From Hirudo medicinalis (taxonomy: Eukaryota > Annelida > Clitellata > Hirudinida > Hirudinidae), in NCBI GenBank assembly GCA_011800805.1, contig MPNW01000580.1:86752-137202 (forward strand): a stretch of DNA of 50,451 nucleotides. Direction: 5' to 3'. Below, piece after piece: positions 38,271 through 47,634 of this stretch. The translations under genes were made by a program, and so were the position numbers. Within the stretch, counting starts at the first letter, position 1. Each line of letters opens with the position of its first letter. The notes beneath the pieces were generated by a model. It worked only from the letters and a program-made list of their open reading frames with translations, was not told the DNA's origin and searched no databases.

Positions 38271-41200
38271 GTAAGATGGCGAAATGTGATGATGATGATG
38301 ACGTCGACGACGATGTAACTATAATTAGTGCTGGTTGGTGATGCTGTTGATGGCATATGAGTCACGGCTGACTTAACAAATGATGACTTTATGACATAAC
38401 ACTGAATTCAATTTGATGAACAACATCAAAGTCTTCATAAACTTTAATTTTCTTTGACCAGCTTCTGCCTTAACATTTCATTTGTTATTTCATTTGTTAT
38501 TGCACATTTCTTCGCAAATTAATCGATTGTTTATCATCAATTTTTCGGAAAAAAGAAACGAAACCTCAAACCTTTCACATTCAAATCTCCTGAAATTTAC
38601 AATCCTCCGTCCAATGAATCGAATGCCTCCTTCCAAGCATTCCTTCGGTCCATTGGGGTGACTCTGACATCGCAATCTCCCCAGTTAGGAGGCCAGAAGA
38701 GGGTAGTGGCTGATGGGCTGGCGAACACCCAAGATTGCCAGAACCTCGTTGAACTTGCCAATGTTAGTTTGATAATTGTTCAAAATTGCTTGGACACTTC
38801 AATACTTCAACAATAACAATAATAATTACAATTTGTAGAATAATATTGAAATGGTTAATATTAGTTGCTGACACTGAAGTGGTTAATAATATTGTTAATA
38901 ATTGCCTAAATTTAAAGTTATAGTTTAATATTTCAGTTTTTTCATTGGTAAAGCTTTTCAAATGTTGCTCTTCACAAGGCATACTTTGTCATCATTGATA
39001 GCATGTTCCAATAACGATCTTTTGTTTGGAAATGATTAAACTAATAACCGATAAATAATGAAGCATCGATTAAAATAATTATTTAATTAAGTAATTACGA
39101 CGTAGGACGATGAATATCCCGCATTTTGTGTCCGCACGATCGTCACAATGTATCAGTGACATACAATGTACACATTCACATGTAGTGCCAATATTTGATG
39201 TCTTACACACAGATTGGTCACAGTGAGAAAATAAACAGAGTGACAGTGTCCAAGGCTGCAGAGGTTTGTTTTATTATTGTTGTTGTTGTTGTTGTTGTTG
39301 TTATTGTTATTATTATTAATGTTGTTGTTGTTATTATTATTGTTGTTGTTGTTATTGTTATTATTGTTGTTATTATTATTATTGTTGTTGTTGTTGTTAT
39401 TGTTGTTGTTATTGTTATTATTATTGTTGTTGTTGTTATTATTATTATTGTTATTGTTATTATTATTGTAGTTTTTGTTGTTGTTATTGTTTTTATTTCA
39501 TCGCAAAGGTTACTCGTCTTCGTCATCATTTGTGAAATGACTCGACGAAGTTACATAACTTTAGCAAACAACTAAATAAGTGAATGATTGAATTAATTAC
39601 ATTCAAGTAGAATCTCCTAAAAACCTTAACCAAATTCATATTTAAGTAAGATTTACCAATTAATTTAGCAATTACATTATGAGTCATTAATATTACCGTT
39701 ATTGTTGTGAGTCACCGATCGGAACTCACGACTCATTCCTTCCACCATTCATTCCAGATGGTTCGAGATGGAAAGGCTTCAGCCACTCAGGTGGGAACAT
39801 TAATGCAGGTGAGCGACAAGGCTCGTCATTTTCTCGAGAACTTCTACAACCTCAAGGTACCTCTGCTCTTCCAAAGAACTCAACTGACATACAGGGAGGA
39901 TGGTGGGTTCACATTAAATTAATGATATTATTTATAATATCTTCAAAAATGATAATATCTTCATCAATGATAATATCTTCATTAATGATAATATCTTCAT
40001 TAATGATGATATCTTCAAAAATGATGATATCTTCATATTATCTTCATATGATGATATCTTCATTAATGATAATATTGCCATCGATGATAATATCGCCATA
40101 ACCTTGTTGATGATTTTATCCTGGAGACATTTTTATTGCTGAAGTTATTATTGTTTTGGTTTAATAAAATGGCAAGATTATTATTGCTGTTATTTGTTGA
40201 TTTTTTATTGAGTTATTATTTAAAAAAATTAGACATTAAAAGAACAAATTAATAATTCAATATTGTCACATTCTAAATCGAGAAATAACAGTTGCCAATC
40301 ACAAACTCTCACACTTAGAAATTCCACATTCATCAAAATTATTAGTCACACTTAAAGACGTTGACAGTCCTCGGTACTATTTTTCATCCCTCGAAAACAC
40401 GTAAGGTCACTGGTTTAACTAATTGATTGCTGATTGATTGAATAATTGATTGATATTAATTAATTACAATTGATCTATCGATTACAAGTAATCAATTAAC
40501 TAATTAATGTCAATCTGCAGAGGCAAATTTAATATCTGGCAGCCTGACCTTGGATGAACTGGATGGTTGCTATAACAACAAAAGCATCTTCTGCATTGGT
40601 AACAAGGGGAGGGATTTCATGTTAGTTGTCAGTTGTTGTTGCTGTTGTTGTTGATGATGATGATGATGATGATGGTGATGGTGGTGGTGATAATGACGAC
40701 GACGATGGGGGCTGTGGTGATGATAGTGATGATGATTAGTCAATAGTGATGATATTGAAGTTGACAACTTTGGCAGAGCATACATTTATCTCGATGATGG
40801 AAGGGAAAGCAGTGACAATGGAACATTCCATTACGCAGCTGAGGGAGAACAGGTTGGCAACATCATCAGCATCACAATCACCAGTCATTGGCATCAATTG
40901 TCATCTCCAATTTTTTCTTCTTCCTTCCTTCTAAGACTTGCTCTCATAACATTTCCTAGAAACCCCACTAAGAGTCAAATTGAAACTTCAGTCCTTAAAA
41001 ACTGCTTGCAGTTAAAACTTTGCCAAGTCTTGCTTCCCACTGAGTTACAATTATCTCTAGTGAGACAGTGAGACCTTTGTGTGTTGATACAAAACATATT
41101 TTCAGTCAGTTCTGTTGTTTCTATGGCGACAGTCGTCATCATAATTTTTGTTGATAGCATTCATTTCTGTCATATACCTGTTGGCAATAGGTAGTAACTG

Positions 41201-41271
41201 TAGTACCTATTCTTTAACATACGATGCAGTGCGCAGCGTGTGTCACTAGTAATTATACTCACATTTGGTTT

Positions 41272-41302
<31 letters not shown>

Positions 41303-41945
41303 AATTATTGTAGTCTGTATTACAATTGGTATTATTGTCAGTAGTAGTTTTTTTATGTTGCATTCTTTACAGTCGTCTGCCAGCATTGAACCCAAACAGG
41401 GTCGGATGTTTGCCCTCACGACTGAAGACAAGCACCACCTGGACAAGGTCAACAAGGGGCATAGTTACGCCCTCATCATCTGGTTCACCCTCTCTCCTGC
41501 TGATCAGGAATTGGACCATGCCGAAGCCCGCACCATACTCAGGATTGTCGAGGAGGGGGCATCCAGGTACAATGAATTTTGATGGTTATAATCATATTTA
41601 ATTAACACAGATGGGTAATAGGATTAATATTATTGACTGGTGATGATGCAATAATGATGTGATGATGATGATGATGAAGACGACGACGATGATGGTGGTG
41701 ACGGTGGTGGTGGTAGTGATGATGATGGTGGTGGTGATGATGATGATAAGTTGTCAGATAGAAGTATATAAAACACTCAGTGAATGTTTTGTAATCACAT
41801 TTTATGGCAATTCTTTGCTTAATGTGACCAACATTGCAATAAATCATACTTATTGTGCACCCTTATTCTTTGCTGTCACTGAGGACAATGAAACAACAAC
41901 AATAACAGCAACCAACAAATAATAATAATAATGATGATGATGATG

Positions 41946-41985
<40 letters not shown>

Positions 41986-44008
41986 GTCTAACAGCATCAT
42001 CATCAATAATATGTAATTATTTGTCATTGTCATCAAACCTTTGAGATTCATGATTTAACAATTAGGTTAATAGTTTCTAACCAGCCAATCATTTACTTGT
42101 ACTTCCTTAATTGATTCACTCATTCCATCCATCCATCCATCCATCCATCCATCCATCCATGTCTTGGAAAGATTTGTATTGATCTTGCTGATGTTCTTGG
42201 GTATTTTCTATTAAAGATGTGTTGACTTATTATTATTATTATTAGATTAAAATATTTTAATCATTCAAAACTAGTTAATCATTTAGCCAGAAATATTTTA
42301 ACAAACTGAGAACTTTAAGTCACTGACTCACTATTATTATCTGACTCATCAGCATCTCATTCTTACAAATGGGAGCTGCTCTTGCTTACAATAATAAACT
42401 TATGGGAATCAACTGAAATACCTTTGACGAACATGATACTTTATCAATATGGCTTCATGAGATGATGATGATGATGATGGCGACGACGACGATGATGATG
42501 ATGATAATGAGGACGACGATTATGATGATGATGGTGACGACGACGATGATGATGACGATCACCTTCCTTTAGAACCTCGAAGATCTCCTTGGCATCTTTG
42601 GACTTCATGAAGTCAAAGCACTACAGTCTGAGCTTCGACGAGGAGGATCTCAACGGACCCGAGAGGTTTGCTGCCGACGGATTGGCATCGGAGGAGGAAT
42701 GTAGGGCACTCATAAGGCTCACCAACGTGAGTGGTAGTTGCTATGGTGACGGATGGGATGGAAGGAATGCATCAGTTTTGTGATGATAATAGTCGTGGTT
42801 ATTTTAATTGTGGCTGAATGATATACTGTTGATTAAGTGTTATTGAGTTAAGCTGAGATGGTTTTCTTTTGTGCTGGCAGTGGTGGTTGTGCCATGAGTG
42901 AAGCTCGTGTGGGTTAAAACTCATGAAATGCACAGTAAACATAAAATGGTAAATAACATTTTTGTGGTCACATTGTCATGGTAAATTTACTGTGAGAGAA
43001 TTCAGAAGACTTGAAAAATAAAGAACTAAAGTCTTGGCCAAAGCAACTACAACGAGATGGCGACTGTGACGACAACTATAACAAAAATAACTCTTCTGGT
43101 ATTTCCAACAGTCCTTTGGCTCTGCGGGCAGTGGTTATGGCTCGGGTTTTTCCCACACGAGGCACGAGTCGTTCACTGGAGTGACGGTCGATGCTGCCAC
43201 TGAGGTTCTTAAGACCTTTCCAATTCATTTCCCATTTCCTCCCTCATTCACTCACTCACTAACTTAGTAATTAAGTAATTTGTTCATTACTTGTTCAACT
43301 TTCTTTCTTGCTTTCACTTGCTTAATGTGATGATCGATTCCTCACTCACTTACTAAATGATTTTGCACTTCTCAGTAGCAGTGTAGTTGTTTGTTGTTTC
43401 ACAACATGTGTTTCATGATGCTGTTAATTATGTTGTGAGTGTTGTTGTTATTATTATCATTATGCATTTTTTATATTTATTATGAGTATTTAAATGCTAA
43501 ATATATTATTGCTGAACAATTAACATTAAATGTGTTAATATTAAGGTTAAATTATTTTAAGGGTCTAATTTAGACAATCTCAGAGTGCAACGTTCTTAGC
43601 AAGTAATGGCCTGTCAGATCTCGAGGTCTCTTTAAATAAACTTGTTCAACCAGTCGAGTTTGAACACCATGAATGAAGTGAATGAATGAACGAACGAATG
43701 AATTGAATGAATGAATGAATGAATGAATGAATGAATGAATGAATGAACGAGAATGCACTCGAGTGTGTTTGAATAGATCACTGTTGAAATGAAAGCACAC
43801 GTGAACGAGACAAATTGTGAATGAGTGCATAAACCTCCTAATAACAGGCTGCTACCAGACACAGTTTGGTTCCTTCGTTATTCTTGTAATCCGTAGCTAT
43901 ACATTCAGCTTGTCGTGTCACTGTATAATTTCGCTTACGTTTGTAATGACATATTTTTTATTAAATAACTTTTAAAAGATTGCATTTAATTCACCAAATA
44001 AATAACCA

Positions 44009-44040
<32 letters not shown>

Positions 44041-45814
44041 TTAACTTTACATTTACTTACTATATCTGAGTAGTAAGTGAAGGCACTTTTTAATCGATCT
44101 ACCATTTATATAGCCCCTACCTGAGGGCGTTCCCTGAGAGAAGACTGCAGGCTGTTTGTATGAAAATCCATTCACTCCATCATCTTATAAGTGCTTGTTA
44201 TTCTCTGAGACCTGAGTTTCCTAAAAATCTGAAAGCATTGAAATGAGAGTATGGTGACTTAAAGGGGTTTGAAATGTGTAGTGACCTATAGGGGGTTTGA
44301 AATGTGTAGTGACCTATAGGGGGTTTTCTTTCGGAATGTTTTGCTTTTAGGCTCATGTTTATAGTGTTTGGAGTATGTCGAATGAAAGTAAAGATTACAA
44401 ATGATCGTTATTTATTTATTTTAATTGTAATTACAATAATTATTTTTCAAACGGACTTTATAACCATGAGATAATGAGATTGATGAATAGTTGAAGTGGT
44501 GAGCATAGTAATGATGACGATTTCGAATATGATGATGATGATGATGGTGGTGGTGATGATGAATATAAGTATAATTTTGGACTACAATGATAAAAAGGTT
44601 GGGGGATACATTGGTGATGGCTATGAGGGCAGGGACCCCATGTTTCCCCACACGAAGCACGAAGTTTTCGAGGGCCTCAACGTCCTCGATGCTGCTGAGG
44701 TTTACCATGAACTTTGACATTTGCATGACTTTGAACTTTGACATTTGCATGACCTTGAACTTTGACATTTGCATGACCTTGAACTTTGACATTTGCATGA
44801 CATGATCAAACATTAGCTTTTTACCTCAATCTGATTCCAGCATGACCTGCTATTTGATGTCAACAGCGTTTGATTTGAATAGTTGGCATTACCAATGTCA
44901 AGGTGATTTGCACGACTGATCGACATTCAGAAGACTTCTACGTCACTAATGTGTTTTGCCGTCAAAATGGATTTGTAGTTGTCATAGATATTTATCATAT
45001 CATTAAGTCTTATTTATTTACTTATTTATTATCAACTTCGGTCAATGGGTCATTTGACCTCTTGAACTTACATGACCAAGTGTACTTAAGAAAAAGAAAT
45101 GCACAAATTTGAGCGAAAGCAACAATGAAAGCAATAAACTAAACTACGCTCCCTCAGCTCAAAAACAAAAATGAAATACAGTCGTTTGTGGAAACAAAAA
45201 AGAAGGAAATTATTTGTAGGTGAGATGTTGATTTAAATTAAGTTCACAACAGCCGAGTCAAACTGAGAAACAGATGATGAATTTACAATATCAACAGGCA
45301 GGGAGTTCCATGATCTAACAACTCGGTTACAGAAGGAATTATTATTATTTTATTTATTATTATTATTATTATTATTAATGCTTGTAAAAGATGTTATTAA
45401 TTTATTATTAAAGAAAGATATTGTAAATACTTAATTTTATCTAAATGTTCCACCCATACATTATCACATTTATTCATTTATTATAACAATAATCATAAGA
45501 ATAAATCTCAAATGCATTAACTGGCACAATGCATTGTATTGTCTTAGACTCACAGGTGTTATTTAGTTTGTCACGTCATTGCATGAATTCATAATTCATA
45601 ATTCATGCATGCTAAAGATCATTGAGTGCACAGGTGATGGGTAACGATGATGGATTATAAGGTAACATCCACTTTGTTGCATTGCAAACAGTTGAGCTTC
45701 AATCACCAATTTGTGATAACATTTTCAAATTCACTTTAACTTCTCTTACTATTAACAACTCTCTTGCTGTTGTTGTTGTTATTATTGTTATTATTGTTGT
45801 TATTATTATTATTA

Positions 45815-45864
<50 letters not shown>

Positions 45865-47410
45865 GTTAACAATACATTTAATATGGCTACAATGTTTTCA
45901 TGCTTTTTAGTGCCTTGTAGCACCCATAAACTCATCAGTGCCATTGTTAGCATGATAGTTGCTCCATCTGCAGTTAATGTTGGCTTTGCTCATTCTTTAT
46001 CATCATCATCATCATCATCGTCGTCGTCGTCGTCGTCATCACCACCATCATCATTATCATCATCGTCGTCACCATCGTCAAAACCACCATCATCATCATC
46101 GTCACCACAATGACAGTTGGCCCAGCAGCACAAGGTATCGGCAGAGGATGTCCAGTTGTACCTGCGTCTCAGCAACGACATGAGGGAACTGACGAGGAAG
46201 GTCCTGGTGGGCGATGGCCCCCTTTACTTCTCCTTCACTCATCTCGTCTGCAGGACTGCACTGAACGGTGGGTGGCAGCCATGCGATGCATGATCGATCG
46301 TGTGTGTGTGTGTGTGTGTGTGTGCGTGCGTGCGTGTGTGTGTGTGTGCGATGGTGCTGCCAGATGTGCTGCTACAAGAGTTGATGATGGGATGCTAGAA
46401 TAATTATTGCGGTGCTTCAAGCGATGAAAAGCCACAGATGATGATGGTCATGATGATGATGATGGTCATGATGATGATGATGGTCATGGTGGTGGTGGTG
46501 ATGATGCTTAGAGCAGTATGGTGATGCTTAGCTGTTATTTGTAATTGCAATGTTTTGAAGCCAACTTGATATGATGATGGCAGTGATTATGGGTAGTAAA
46601 AGTCCATAATTCATTGATAAAACGATCAGTGATTAAAATGGCTGCCACCACAACCCATGACAGGATTTCCTGTCCTATTCGATGTCACTGACAGCTTGCC
46701 ATGATACAAATTATTTAAGATCTTCTCCTGTAATAAGCATTGCATAATTAGCATATAAAATATTTCCTTAAGTTATGATCATAACCTATTTTTACATCAT
46801 AACAGTATTTTTTATTAGGCCAATATTTTTCTTGTTATTCTCAATGTTAATTTTCATTCCAATTTATATTAAAATTCACGTTCAAATTTGTCGTCATCAT
46901 CATAATCATCATCATCATCATCATATATTCATTTTTAAAGCACCGTAATCATGAGTGTCATTGGTCAGGGGTGGTCCATCATTAGCTACTGAGGGAAGGG
47001 ATCATGTGTTTTAGTTAACATTTCGTTAAGTTGTTTAACTTTGTGCATTGTCATGTAGCAATGTACTTGTTAACTTTGTACTTGCTGACAATGTGTACTT
47101 CCTAACAAACTTTCAAATTGTTATGGTTTCTCAAAAAAAAAAAAAAAAAAACATTAAAGAAAGGCCACGTATTTTTCTCACATTCAAGTCACATTGCATG
47201 AGAAAAAATATTATTCATAATAATAAATAATTATAATGCTAAAAATAATAATTTTTTGACTTTTACAATAGACACGGCAGTTGATATTGTTGGTTGTGGT
47301 TTGTTTCTGAATGTTCCCTGCTGAGTTATTTCAACGAGTCTGTGGGAAATAAATATTTAATAAATAGCTGGACTGTGAGAAGGATCAGGAAATTTAAATC
47401 AAAATTAATA

Positions 47411-47444
<34 letters not shown>

Positions 47445-47592
47445 AAATAATAATAGTAGTAATAATAATAATAGTAACAAAAAAAAATAACAATATGATA
47501 TGATGTTAATAATATTATAATATAATAATAAATTATTATATTATTATTTGTTATATATTATTACAGTATATTATTACATTATTATTGTATTA

Positions 47593-47634
<42 letters not shown>

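Larger units (their letters stand above)
44700..46116. other. P3H intron after exon 14B
   Basis: Holds a 24-bp repeat (44709-44802), a LINE tail fragment (45233-45340), (TTA)n runs (45345-45378, 45767-45865) and an ATC/GTC tract (45996-46110) leading into the exon 15 acceptor. No exon seen. Confidence 0.6.

Noticed and set aside
39195..39575. Hydrophobic Val/Ile/Leu frame resembling a membrane protein
   Set aside because: It is the TTG/TTA repeat read in frame, starting just after P3H exon 8.
43570..43862. Ser/His-rich minus-strand frames
   Set aside because: Translation of a GAAT tetranucleotide repeat.
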